Assembly (NCBI GenBank): GCA_002261195.1
Contig: MVBO01000024.1
Location: 1-64,000, forward strand
Source of the DNA: Bifiguratus adelaidae
Taxonomy: Eukaryota; Mucoromycota; Endogonomycetes; Endogonales
Length of the DNA: 64,000 bases
Direction of reading: 5' to 3'
Positions 44,731 to 56,600 of the stretch are shown here, piece after piece. The notes below the pieces were generated by a model. That model saw only the letters and a list, made by a program, of their open reading frames with translations. It was not told the origin of the DNA and made no database searches. The stretch's first letter is position 1, and the number at the start of each line of letters is the position of its first letter. Both the position numbers and the translations under genes were made by a program.

Positions 44731-46514
44731 ATGTCCTACAAGGTCAAGTTGCTGAGCCAAGCGCAATCGGTACTATACAAATATCTTGCTCCTGGAGACC
44801 ATACGGTGTCAGTAACGGCCCTGAGTACAATTGGGATTGCTGGCGTCGTTTTGCTTTGCGTTGCATTGCTCGGCTTGATCGGATATCTGTTGTTCTGGGA
44901 TCTGTATATCAGACAACTGTGAGTCTGTTCGTCCCAGAGCCTTTACACAACTAACTTCGCGTTACAGCTTTAAGAAGCTCAAGGGTATTCCGTCTCCAAA
45001 GAAGCGCACGCTCCTTCTCGGCAACTTGGAACCGAATCGTGATTTCATAGAAATGGCAATAGCATGGACGCAAGAGTGTGGCCCAGTTCTTAAGGCTCAA
45101 TTGCTGCACATGCGATGGATTATAACCAGCGAGCCAGAAGACATTAAAGCTCTTCTAGTGACCGATAACATCCAAAAGGGCGGAGTTCTCGATGAGATTG
45201 GCCACTTTTGGGGTCCGAACAATTTGCTGACCATGCATCACGGACCGGGTCAACCACATAAAGCTCAACGGTCATTGATGAATCAAGCCTTCAAGGTAAG
45301 GAACCAATATTGCGACCTTTTCTGACAGTTTAGATGAAATACATTCGCGCAATTCGCCCTATCTTCCTTAATAACGCGAAGCTCTTTGCTGAAGAACTTC
45401 GAGCTCAGAACGGCAAATCAATCGACTTTCTACATGAAATAACGCGTGTTACTCTGAACATCATCTCAGAGGTCATTGGTGCTCAGCACGCTCCACCTGA
45501 GTTTCAGGCTAGTATGACGACTTTGGTGCATCAATTGAACCATCTACTCTTGACCTTTCCCAATGGCGGCTACTTGTTGCGTCACGTTATGTTCCGAAAG
45601 CACATCAAGATAGTTGACAAATTTATCTACAGGGCCATCTATGAGCGCATTGAGCAACGCAAGCGAGGCATCGCTCAGGAAAGCGTGCAGAAGGACTACA
45701 TTGATATTCTTCTGGACGCGGAAGAGAATGGACGCAAATTCACACCCACCGAGATCAAGGATCATCTTTTAATCTTTTTCTTGGCTGGACACGAGACGAC
45801 AGCCAACACACTGGCTGTAAGCATGATATTGACGCTGGTAAATTCTGACTGATCACTTCTCCAGTGGTTGATTTATTCATTGTGCACGAGTCCAACAGCC
45901 GAAACCGCTCTCTTGAAGGAAATCGATAACCTACCTCAGGATATGGACTTCGATGCTGAAAATATAAAAAAAATGAAGTATGCACAGCATTGTTTCAACG
46001 AAACGTTGCGTCTCTATCCGCCCGCTCCAGCAACATCGCGCATTCTTCAAGCTCCATACGCGTTGCCTTCACATCCAGACACGGTCCTTCCCAAAGGCAC
46101 CGAGGTGGTCGTTTTTGTCTATGGTGCACAGCGAAGTCCAAAATACTGGGATCGCGCCGACGACTTCTGGCCCGAGCGGTGGGAGAATTCCCCAAGAAAC
46201 CCTTACGTCTTTGTAAGTTTTCTAAAGGAGATAATGGCGTGAACTGACTGACAGGCCGGTTAGACACCATTCTCTGCGGGTGAACGCATTTGCATCGGCA
46301 AGAATTTCTTTTATGACGAGGCTGCTATCCTCATCCACACTATCTTTAAAACAGTCAAGATTCGAGTTGGACAATAATGTGAAAGAGAACGGCGTCCCGA
46401 CCAGCAAGTCTGGGTAAGTGGACTATAGTCTGATGCATCTCTTGTTGACGTAACCACAGCGTTCTGAAGCCGAGTCAAGTTCGCGTCATCGTTCGGAATC
46501 GTCACAGTAGCTAG
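44731..46514 (+). CDS. Cytochrome P450 (second of three), frameshift near the C-terminus
   Basis: Exons 44731-44918, 44968-45295, 45334-45816, 45865-46212, 46264-46430 or so, and 46460-46514 match the first P450 in order and nearly in size (483 and 348 nt exons are identical in length). Anchor, FFLAGHETTAN, ETLRLYPPAP, PERW and heme loop FSAGERICIG are all present. After the heme helix (FFYDEAAILIHTIFK) the frame slips by one base in an A4 run at 46348-46351. The frame as written stops at 46375-46377, whereas the other frame reads SRFELDNNVKENGVPTSKSG and splices to VLKPSQVRVIVRNR. Either a recent mutation removes the last 50 or so residues, or it is a homopolymer error. The heme site itself is intact. 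Confidence 0.82.
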
Positions 46515-46540
46515 ACAAGGCTCACAAAGATAATTGTGTT

Positions 46541-46660
46541 CCAATCACTAAGTCTGGGTTTGTAGCGGCCTAATTGCTAATATTCAGGAAGTTGACTCCG
46601 GTATCTGCAGTCTTCAAACCGAACCAAGTCCGTGTCATGGTCCGAGAACGGGAAAGAGAT
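46541..46660 (+). pseudogene. Orphan 3' end of a P450 gene
   Basis: Directly downstream of the second P450 lies a second copy of the last intron and last exon of the first P450 (source about 44281-44397). The match includes 34 identical bases at 44286-44319 and 46546-46579. The remnant of the terminal strand reads PNQVRVMVRER. It has no upstream exons, so it is a duplication scar, not a gene. Confidence 0.8.
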
Positions 46661-47019
46661 TCCGAGAAGTTTCCGCGAAGCATCAAAATCGCGATTGTAT
46701 GGGTAGAGGATTTCCGTCCAATCTGCCAACCAATAAGATCATTTTCAGGCAAATTCTTCATGTATTTCTTTAAGTACGTTTGAGGCAATTGAGGAGATGA
46801 AGTGTTTGAGACCACACTCAGGCTTAGAAGGTCAATGCAAGTACAAGCAAGGCCTTGACAGCGCAGATCCAACACTTCGCATGCACCTCGGTACGCGGCT
46901 TCCCCCCGACAACCCGAGAATTTGACGTCACAAATTTGCATTGGCGCCAGAGGTCGTTTTCGTGTTGCCGATTTAAGACCTTGCGAGTCTCTACGCGACT
47001 CTCACTTCCACGTGCGGCT
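46661..47019. other. Upstream region of the third P450 copy
   Basis: About 360 bp between the orphan tail and the ATG of the dead third P450. No coding evidence; its first part still resembles the sequence 3' of the first P450 (around 44400-44480). Confidence 0.5.
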
Positions 47020-48634
47020 ATGTCTTACCTGATGAACAATGCTCAGCAGGTTCTGAGCCAGGCACAAGCGTATCTGCGCCACTTTCTGGCTAAAGGCGAC
47101 CAAAAGGTGTCGACGAGAGCACTGCGTACACTTGGTATTGCTGGCGTTGTGTTGCCTTGTGCTAGCTTGCTCACCCTCGCTGTATACCTTGTAGTCTGTG
47201 ATTTGAACACCAGACGACTGTGAGTTTGTTCTTCCCAAAGGCTCACCGCGGATAACTTAGAGTTACAGCTTCATGAAGCTCAGAAGCATTGCCTCTGTGA
47301 AGAACGGACAGTCCCTTCGCAATTCAAAAGAGGCTCGAGGTGTTGCGGGGATGCTGAATGCATGCATGAAAAGGAGTGTGGACCGGTCTTTAAGACCCAC
47401 ATAATGCATCTCCGCTGGGTCGTCACTAGCGAGCCCGAGGATATCAAAGCAATTTTCGTGACGGATAACATCCAAAAAGGCTCAACGATGCAAGAGGTTG
47501 CCCATTTTTATGTTCCAAACAATTTATTGACAATGCGCCAAGGACCCGTGAGCCATACAAAGCTCAACGGTCTCTGATGAACCAAGCCTTCAAGGTAAGG
47601 AACCAATATTGCGACCTTTTCTGACAGTTTAGATGAAATACGTTCGAGCAATTCATCCCATCTTCCTCAAGAACGCTTAGGTTTTTGTTGAAGAACTCCG
47701 GGTGCACGACGGCACGTCAAGGTTGTAGACGGCTTTATCTACGAGTCAATTTGCGAGCGCATTAATCAACGAAATCGAGGCATTACTACGGAAACTGAGC
47801 AGAAAGACTACATTGATATCCTTCTGGATGCAGAAGAGAACGGCCGCAGGTTCACACTGGCGGAGATCAAGGCTCATCTTTCATTTTCTTCTTGGCTGGG
47901 CACGAAACGACAGCCAATACGCTTCCCGTAGGTATGGCGCCGACGCTCATAGAAGTGTTGACATGTTTATGTAAAACCTTCCATAGTAGTTAGTTTATTC
48001 CTTGTGCACAAACCCGGACGCGGAAGCTGCTCTGTGAGAGGAGATTGATACCCTTTCAGGGGCCATGGACTTCGATGCGGAGGATATGAAGAAAATGAAG
48101 TATACGCAATACTGCCTCAATGAGACATTGCGTCTCTATCCAGCTGTTCCAGGAACGTCACGCACCCTTCAAACTCCCTACATGTTGCCTTCACATCCAG
48201 ACACAGTCATTCCGAACGGCACGGAAGTTGTCACCTTTTTCTACGGAGCACAACGGAACCCAAAGTACTGGGAGCGTTCCGATGACTTCTGGCCAGAAAG
48301 ATGGCAAAATCCTCCCAAGAATCCCTATTTCTTCGTGAGTTGTTTATAGGACACGTTGAACCTGCACTGACAAGACGGCAGACACCGTTTTCGGCGGGTG
48401 AACGCATTTGTATCGGCAAGAATTTGCTTTATGACGAGGCGACCATCCTCATAGGTACCATCTACTAACAGTTGAGGTTCCAGTTGGATGAGACAGGGAA
48501 AGAGAACGGCGTCTCGAGCAAATGGTCTAAGTAAGTGGACCATTGGTCTGATGCATCCTTTACTTATTTAGAAGTCTTTTAGCTTCGTCAAACCAACTCA
48601 AATTCGCGTCATCGTTCGGAATCGTCACCATTGA
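47020..48634 (+). pseudogene. Cytochrome P450 (third of three), dead
   Basis: A paralogue of the two preceding genes with the same exon plan. The anchor exon (MSYLMNNAQQVLSQAQAYLR) and first intron look normal. Exon 2 is altered after KLRSIASVKN and then loses frame; a piece (CGPVFKTHIMHLRWVVTSEP) is still clear, and the frame slips again at the end of the exon. Exon 3 has a stop in FLKNA and lacks a stretch of about 60 codons before VVDGFIYE, and the helix I motif is out of frame. Later pieces (RLYPAVPGTSRTLQTPYMLP, heme loop FSAGERICIG, FVKPTQIRVIVRNRHH) are well kept. Its second intron is identical to that of the second P450. Many lesions exclude function. Confidence 0.88.
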
Positions 48635-48758
48635 CTACTGAGGACCCCCAATAACATATGTAGGATAATAGTGCACATAAACCCGACACAACAACTATCG
48701 AATGGACAATGCTTTTTAATTCCATACAGTATATTCATACGGTACATGGATGTCATCC

Positions 48759-49887
48759 TTAGGCGAAGATTGGCAAATCCATACCATAGTTGTCGGGATC
48801 ATTGAAACGCATGTTGAGATCCATCTTTGCGATCTCTTCCATCTCCTTGGGGGAAAGCAAGACCTTGCTCGATTCCAAGTTTTGCTTGATGCGATCCTCG
48901 CTCATAGACTTGGGAATGACGCACAGACCACAGTTCAATGCCCACGCGAGCAGAATTTGAGCTGGTGTCGCATTGTGAGCTTGGGCGATCGAGGCGATGG
49001 TGGAGTGAGAGAGGAGAGGGGTGACCTTGCTGGCATTCTCCATGTTGAATTCGGCAAAGGAAGCCGGGCCGAGGGAAGAGTAGGCGGTGATTTGAAGACC
49101 GACGCTCTTGGCGAAGTCAATCAATCGTTTCTGTTGAAGGTAAGGGTGAATCTCCACTTGCAAAACTTGAGGCTTTATCTTCGCGTATTGCCATACGTCC
49201 ATGAGTAATTGCACGTTGAAGTTGCTGACCCCAATGTTCTTTACCAAGCCGGATTCAACGAGGCTCTCCATTTCGCGCCACAACTCGTGCATAGGAGCGT
49301 GCTTGTGGAGCTCAATCTTGCTAGCACCAGGCACAGTCCATTCCGGAGGATAAGCCTTCTCGATGGGGACCATGGCGATGGGGCATGGGAAGTGAATGAG
49401 ATAAAGATCAATGTAATCGAGGCCGAGGTCAGCCAGTTGTCTGTTGAACGCGGGACGAAAGTCCTCCTTGGCGTGGTAGGTGTTCCATAGCTTTGTGGTG
49501 ACTGAAAGGTTGCAAAATAAATAATCAGAAACACGAGTCTATAGCTCGATCGCCACTTACTGAAGAGTTCCTCGCGCTTCACGACTTTTGCAGCAATAGC
49601 CGCCCGGATACCTTGGCCAACCTCTTTCTCGTTACCGTAATCGCAAGCACCATCAATCAACCGGTATCCAGCGCGAATAGCAAGCTCAATGGTGGAAGCG
49701 GCTTGCTCCGGAGCGACCTTCCAGCACCCGAAACCAACCTAGAAATAGTGAGCATCGGAACCCTTCCTCGAGCTTGCCAACTCACCTTGGGCATCTTATC
49801 ACCAGTTTGCGACAAAGTGACGGTATCGGAGGATAGGCTGTTGGCGACAGTGCCAGCAACATTCTTGAGAGTTTGTTCCACAGACAT
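48759..49887 (-). CDS. XYL1: D-xylose reductase (aldo-keto reductase family 2)
   Basis: Three exons on the minus strand: 49887-49786, 49738-49561 and 49501-48759; 340 residues. The AKR catalytic tetrad is complete: Asp63 and Tyr68 in [11 protein letters not shown], Lys97 in ITTKLWN, His130 in LIHFP. The xylose-reductase subgroup is supported by [43 protein letters not shown], the coenzyme loop [13 protein letters not shown] and the ending [16 protein letters not shown]. The N-terminus has about 20 extra residues ([20 protein letters not shown]) compared with most relatives. The enzyme reduces xylose to xylitol with NAD(P)H. It lies 202 bp downstream of an alpha-xylosidase gene on the same strand. 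A TATA box is present. Confidence 0.93.
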
Positions 49888-49925
49888 GATGAATAAGGAA
49901 AAGGGGCACGGAAGAAAGAGCGCAG

Positions 49926-49932
49926 CTTTATA
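49926..49932 (-). promoter_or_regulatory. TATA box of the xylose reductase gene
   Basis: TATAAAG on the minus strand, 39 bp before the ATG at 49887. Confidence 0.6.
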
Positions 49933-50089
49933 TGCCGCGGCCAACGTCGGGTTATTTCCGTCCATATATGGAAAACAGTCATGATGGTTATAAATCCCCG
50001 TGATTGGCTGGAATTTTTCTGCCATTTCCATTCTAAGCGTAGTTTGATATTCTGAGACTGAAAACATGACGCAGTCATTCGATGGCAAT

Positions 50090-52637
50090 CTACATGTCGA
50101 TGGTCAAGCTAGAGGTACCCTTCTTGAGCGTGAATGTGGTGCCAAGGCTGGAGTCTCTCATGTCATGTCCCTGATCCACGTTGCTCAGATGCTCTCCAAC
50201 TAGGGTGATCTTGTAATCCTCAGTAGATGTGCCGTCAACCTTGATGGACACGTGATCGCCCTTACGCTCGGCTGTCACGGTGGCTACAATTGTTCCATCC
50301 ACCTTGGGTATGGAAGCAGTGGCCTTGGCTCCATCGTCTAGGGCATAAATGCGAAGTTCAAGACCTTCCTCGTAGTTGTAATCAGGCTTGATCTTGTTGG
50401 CGCCGACTGCAATGATAGAGTTTGGTCTGGCGAACAAAGGAATACTACTGAAATCATGCTTCTCCTTCAGGATCCACTTGGGTCCTTCAACAGTTTCATT
50501 GGTAAGGAAGTTTGTCCATCGTCCAGCGGGCAGGTAGTAATTAGCCTCGCTTTCATAGTTCATCACGGGAGCCACCAAGAGGGAGCTTCCATGCATGAAT
50601 TGCTTGTCCAAAAAGTCTGTGGTGGGATCCTCGGGAAATTCGAGTAGCATGGCACGCAACATGGGTACACCTTCTTCATGAGCCTCAATGGCATGCGCGA
50701 ACAGATAGGGCATCAATTGGCATTTGAGGTTGGTAAAGAAGCGTAGTACGTCCGAGGATTCGTCATCGAAATGCCATGGTACGCGAGGGGTATGGCTTCC
50801 GTGCAATCTAGAGTGGGACGATAAGAGACCGAAAGCGATCCAGCGCTTGTAGATTGTTGGATGAGGATTGCCTTCGAAACCACCAATGTCGTGTGACCAG
50901 AATCCAAATCCAGACAAATTGAGCGAAAGGCCTCCGCGAAGTGTCTCGGCTAAGGCTTCAAAGGTAGATTCGCAGTCGCCACCCCAGTGAACGGGGAACT
51001 GTTGAGAACCGGCTGTAGAGAGGGTGAGTTAAAGAATGACACAAAATAATTGCGAGCTGACATACCGCAAGCGGAGCGAGCGAAAAGACAAGCCTCCTTG
51101 TCCCCCAATCTCTTTTGGAGGGACTTGAAGGTCTCCTTGTTGTACAAGAAGGTATAGTAGTTGTGCATCTTCATTGGATCGGAGCCGTCGTAATACATAA
51201 CCTCGGTGGGAATGCGTTCACCGAAATCAGTCTTGAACGTATCGACCCCCATGTCTATAAGCTCTCCGAGTTTCTCGTCCCACCATTCGCAAGCCTTGGG
51301 ATTGGTGAAGTCCACAAGTCCCATACCCTAGCCGACCGTCAGCCAATCCATAAATGGCCGCGGAGATACTCACCGGCTGCCATTGATCGGTCTGGAAGAC
51401 ACTTCCGTCCGGTCTCTTGAGCAGATAGCCATGCTTCTTACCCTCGGCAAAAAGATGTGATTTTTGAGCAATGTAAGAGTTGATCCACACACAAATCTTG
51501 ATGCCGCGCTCCTTGTATCGTTTGAGCATACCTTTTGGGTCAGGAAATTGCTCAGGGTCCCAGACAAAGTTACACCACGTGGATTCCTTTCGTCGTAAGG
51601 CGTCAATATACTAGCCAGTGCACAAAGGGCAAGAGGTGTTTAACCTACTTTCATCCAGTAACAGTCAAAGTGGAAGGTATGTAGAGGAATGTCGCGTTCG
51701 GCCATGCCTTCAATGTATTTTGTGACAGTCTTCTCATCATATGATGTGAGGAAAGATGTGGTCAACCATAGGCCGAATGACCACGCCGGCGGAAGGGCAG
51801 GTTTGCCGGTAAGACTGGTATACTTGCGAAGGACCTACAGTCATCAAACATGAGAGGTTTTGTCGCCATAAAACTTGTCCGGACACAACTTACATCCTTG
51901 GGATCTGGGCCATAGATCACAAAATATTCGAGGATTTGACCCTCGACGCTGAATTGAGTCAAGGAGCATCTCTCGGAAGCGATTTCAAACGAGACTTTCT
52001 CGGGATGACGCACAAAAACACCATAACCTCGATTGGTTATGTAAAAAGAAACATTCTTATAGGTTTGCTCCGAGCTCGTGCCACCATCTTCGTTCCATGT
52101 ATCAACCATTTGTCCGTTCTTGACGAACGCGGTGAAACGTTCACCGAGACCATAAACGTACTCGCCCACACCAACATGCAGCGCCTCCCTCATAAAGTGC
52201 CTTCCATCAAGCATAGACATCATACCGGCGCTCTTGTAAGCACTCTTGGTGATAACGCTCGACTCTTCATTTGTGAATTCGAGATGATAGCGGTGCTTGG
52301 AGATGGTAGCCGTAAGGTTTTTGGATTGAATTGATACAGCTTCCTTTCCATCCGTAATCTTGGGGGACACGTTCTTGTCGACGTTGATTGCAAACTCCGG
52401 CTTGGGATCGAGCCCTCCTGAGTGATGGATCAGCTTCACTCCGATAACGTCGTTCATCGGTGACGATAGGTGGACAGTCATATGTGTCGAGTTGAGTGCA
52501 TCCCCGCGGTGGTTCACCGGGCGATCAGAAACAAAGACCTGGGCCGCATTGTGCTCAATAATAACGTCCCGTACCTGGGAAGGGTACTTGGCTCTCACGT
52601 CGTCACGAAGGTGCCAAAATCCGTTGGTAAACTTCAT
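50090..52637 (-). CDS. Alpha-xylosidase (glycoside hydrolase family 31, YicI-like)
   Basis: Five exons on the minus strand: 52637-51894, 51834-51649, 51610-51374, 51327-51066 and 51012-50090, all in phase; 783 residues. It lacks a signal peptide, so it is probably cytosolic. The N-terminal beta domain has GVGEYVYGLGERFTAFVKNG, as in YicI/XylS. The barrel shows PPAWSFGLWLTTSF, HTFHFDCYWMK and KICVWINSYIAQKS. The nucleophile is Asp423 in KTDFGERIP, followed by YDGSDPMKMHNYY, a bacterial YicI feature. Acid/base is Asp489 in HWGGDCES. GFGFWSHDIGGFEG and PLFARPNSII follow. Such enzymes release xylose from isoprimeverose and xyloglucan oligosaccharides. The next gene downstream is xylose reductase, supporting a pentose-use role. 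Confidence 0.93.
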
Positions 52638-52680
52638 GATGGACCTTAAACTTAAGCGTTACTTGCTGCTCGAACTCTTT

Positions 52681-52687
52681 CTTTATA
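52681..52687 (-). promoter_or_regulatory. TATA box of the alpha-xylosidase gene
   Basis: TATAAAG on the minus strand, 44 bp before the ATG at 52637. Confidence 0.6.
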
Positions 52688-53683
52688 TTCTTTGACTGTG
52701 TGAACGTACGGCCTAGACGCGGGGTCATCCGTGGGACCTACTTCAGGGATAGTATATCTACTGAAAAAGGAAAAAGGCTGGCTCACTCTTTCTCCAGCCA
52801 ATCGGCGAATTTGTATTCATGCAGAGCTCGGCCATGAAGCGGGCCACATCCCACGAGGGATTTCCCTTTTCTCTTTCTTCTCGCTGATTGCCTTCAATCA
52901 TATTACCTTCGCGGTCAATTCTAACAAGGTACCAGGGTTTATGAGCGATTATGGTTGCTTCGGGCAGAGGTGAGAGAGGGTGCACATCCAAAATCATTTG
53001 TTCTGCTGCGTCTTAAAGTTACAGGCAACGCTTTCTAACGTATGGAGGATCTCCAGACCCCCGTTTGCATAACCACCGTCACGCTCTACTGTGGAGCCGG
53101 ATCTCCTCATTCCATTACCAAATTTAAATAGCTTGACCAATACTCAAGTGGCAACATTATGTCTGTAACACTGAGAGCTTGAGCTTCAAACTATGCAGCC
53201 CGCACTGACTTCAGCCATCATAATGTCACAGCGTCCTCACTGACGGACAAAGACTTTGCCGATCGCGACAATTACCAAATATTGACAGTGTGACTGCGAA
53301 CGCGATAAATGACAAGCCAGTTTTAAACATACTCCTTTCACGCGTTCAATGATATGAGCAGCAACACTGCGATGCAAGTAGCAGCATTCATAATGGTGCA
53401 TAGGAACAATGAATGTGGCAGCCTATTCGAAATTGTGTCACCCTTCTTGCCGCGTATATGCAGGTGTCACAGATGGCGCGCGCATCCATTGCTATATTTG
53501 TCTAGATGCGTGGTTTGAGGCACGCAGAGAAACACGAACACTTGGCCGGTCGCAAGTCATGAAAGTCCATCGCATGTCTGTGCGGCCAAGTAAGATATAG
53601 AAGACTATTGCAGTATTCCCCGAGAAGCATACTGTCGTACTCTAGCGGACTGCAAGGTCAAGCGCGAATTTAGTGTGGGCGAC
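52688..53683. other. Divergent intergenic region, no supported gene
   Basis: About 1 kb between the divergent alpha-xylosidase and GAS2-domain genes. Short frames only; no repeats, RNA genes or transposon ends recognised. Confidence 0.5.
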
Positions 53684-56600
53684 ATGACCGACGCTGAGCC
53701 CAGGCGCCATCAGCTAGCGTCAGGTGGAGCCATTGCTGAGCTTAGTGACAAGTCTGGTAGCAAGGATGACCCTGATACTTGGAAGAAGGAGCTCGAACAG
53801 CTTCCGTTGGAACCTGATGAGCTGACAACGTTACATGCAAGAGGAGACTTGGGGTTCTTGGCTGCAAAGGTTCTCCTAAAGGGTTGCATAGATTACGGCA
53901 ATCAGGATCAGATAGCAAGAAATACTGAAGCTTCACTGAGGTCACATGCATCATCACAGATACTACATCGCTGTATATCCATCGCCGAATCGCTCTATAA
54001 CGTCCCACCACCTCAACTACCCGAATCGCAGCTTGCGCTTGACCAACAGCAATTCATCCAGTATTTGCTGCTCCTGCATACCGACATCCAGCGGTCGGAA
54101 GATAGGTATCCCATTGCGGATGTTACGGAGAGACTACTTGCAGCATCTGGAATTCAAAATCCGCAAGTTGAAACTGGTCCGTCCGCTAAAGACAGCGAGG
54201 AGGCAAGTCAGGAGAGCCAGCAGTGTCAGAAGCGACAACGACATCGCTCTGCCCTCTTCCCAACAGACCTAAGTCTCGACAACGATATAGACGATCTCGA
54301 CACTCGCGATTTGGCAATACTGGTAATGGCGAAATTATCGCGACTGTACGATGACGTCCAGATCCTACAACAAAACCTCTCTCTCTCACAAGTTCATCGG
54401 GACCAAGTATTGACTGAAGGACATGGAATTACACGCTCTGAAGATGGATCTGTAGATATATCTGGTAAATTCGGTAAGTCCATGGTAGAAGTGTCCATGA
54501 GGGAACCCAAATATATTGACGTTGACTTGCGTGAATATACAGATGAAAAGGACAGCTATTTGCCACAATTGCGATTACAATTTCAATCAATGAGGAAGAC
54601 GCTTCTTCACCTTCAGGCCGACGAGCTCGCAGAATTGACGCAGGCCTTCAGCTCGCCTCGGGTGCGGACGTCTGAGCCGTCTATAAGCTTTCTGGAGTCC
54701 ATGTTTCAAACAGCCTTGTCAAAATGCCAAAAATACTTCGACGCGACACAGGCTGCGGTGGACTTGGCAACAATGCAACAGAAGCTTATCTCGAGGGGAA
54801 ACGAATTGTACTTGGAACTGGAAGCCATTCAATCAATCATGGTCAAGGCTGCGACGACCGAGCAGACTATCAAAGATCTCGAAGCGAGAACAGCACGTGC
54901 GGGAGAGGCCTCAATTCAGTTACAGCACGATATTACCGCAAATTTGGGTTCAAAGGAACAAGAAGCCTCGGCCAAGCAAACTGGAGGCGACTTGAATGTC
55001 AACCCACTTGTCGTACGAGAGAAGCTCGAAAAGCAAGCAGAAGAGATAGCAGCCAAGTTCAAGAAGATAAAGGAATGGACGAATGAGATCAGACAATGGT
55101 TCGATGAAGCCGAACGGATAAGTCAGTGGATAGAGACGCGTCTCCGGACTCTGCAAGGGAGTGAAAGCGTAGATCCGCTCGGGAGATCCTGCAGAATGGA
55201 TATTGATGCTGTCACAAAGCTTAATGTTGCCCATCAAGCCCTTGAAACCGAAGTCGATGCGTTCAACACAGACGACATGACTCGTTTACGCTCCCATGTG
55301 AAGACACTCACCGTCAAACAAGGAGATGATCAAAAAGACCTGACGCCAGCCGATACCACCACTATCGAAATCACGCTGATGACGTTGACCAAGCTTGATC
55401 ATTTAATGTTCCAATTGCGAAAGCGCTCGCACGAGTTGTCGTTGCTCATGTTGCGCGTACGATGGGAGAGTTCTTTTGCCGAAGCATCCCAATGGCTTGC
55501 CGAGGCCGATCGGGAAGTGGGCGATTTTCTCGCCAACGATGCACGATACAATGCTGACGTCGATGGTGACCTAGACAACGCGAATTTGCCGGAGCAGAAA
55601 AGCAACGCGATGCAAACAAATACAGCGGCTCAGCAACATACAGAACTTGCCATCCGCGAACTCTTAGACTTGGAGCACAAAATAGCCGAGTACGACGAAG
55701 GGTTGTTCACGGATACCCAGAATCTATACCAAGATATGGACGACTCCTCCTCCTCGGAACTTCCGTCGTATCTGGAGGAACGGCAAACTGCTCTGGAAGA
55801 GCAACTGGAAACGCTGACGCAACGCATGCAGTTCACGCGCCAGGTTGTAGAGCAGCAGCTCATGATGCGCGAGTTCTCCGGTCAAATACGGCAGTTACTC
55901 ATTACGGGAGGCGACCTGATGCTAAAGTTAGACGACATTGCGAGTGGCAAGGAGACTCTGAACGACTCGCTCCACAATGAGATTGAATTCTATCATAGTG
56001 TTCTTGTAGCTGTGGTGACTTCGACGTCTTCGCAGATACTGTTTCCCGATGCGTTAGGGCTTAAAGATGAGAAGACAAACATACAGATCAACAATCGCCT
56101 TCGTCAAGACATCGAGTTAAAAAAGGGGAAGATTATCACCTTAGGAGAAGCTTTGGAATCACGTTACCATTTCATCAGGCATTTGGTGGACTTACGCGGC
56201 AAAATTGATGACCTCGTGGATGACATTCTTCAAACCAGCGTTGCAGCTCACGATGCAACCGCAAAAGTACCTTTGGACACCTTACAGCCTTTTCAGAAGG
56301 ATTGCAGGATCTCAGAGGAAGACCTGAAGCAAGCCAACCATCGACGTGAACGTTTATGTGCCCAGTTAGCCAGTTGGAACACAGACATGGCGTGTTTTGA
56401 TTCTCGTTTGGAGGGCCTTATCAGAAATGGCCATGAATTGGAGGCAACGGATGAAGAGTTTTTGCCGGTTGTCGAAGCTCGGAATACTTTGCAGCGGTCT
56501 CTAAACGACTACAGTCACACACTCGACTATCTAAAAGACTTGTGGAAGGCTGGCCAGCATCGAATCCTCTGGGACACGGCAACAAACAAGTACGCGACGT

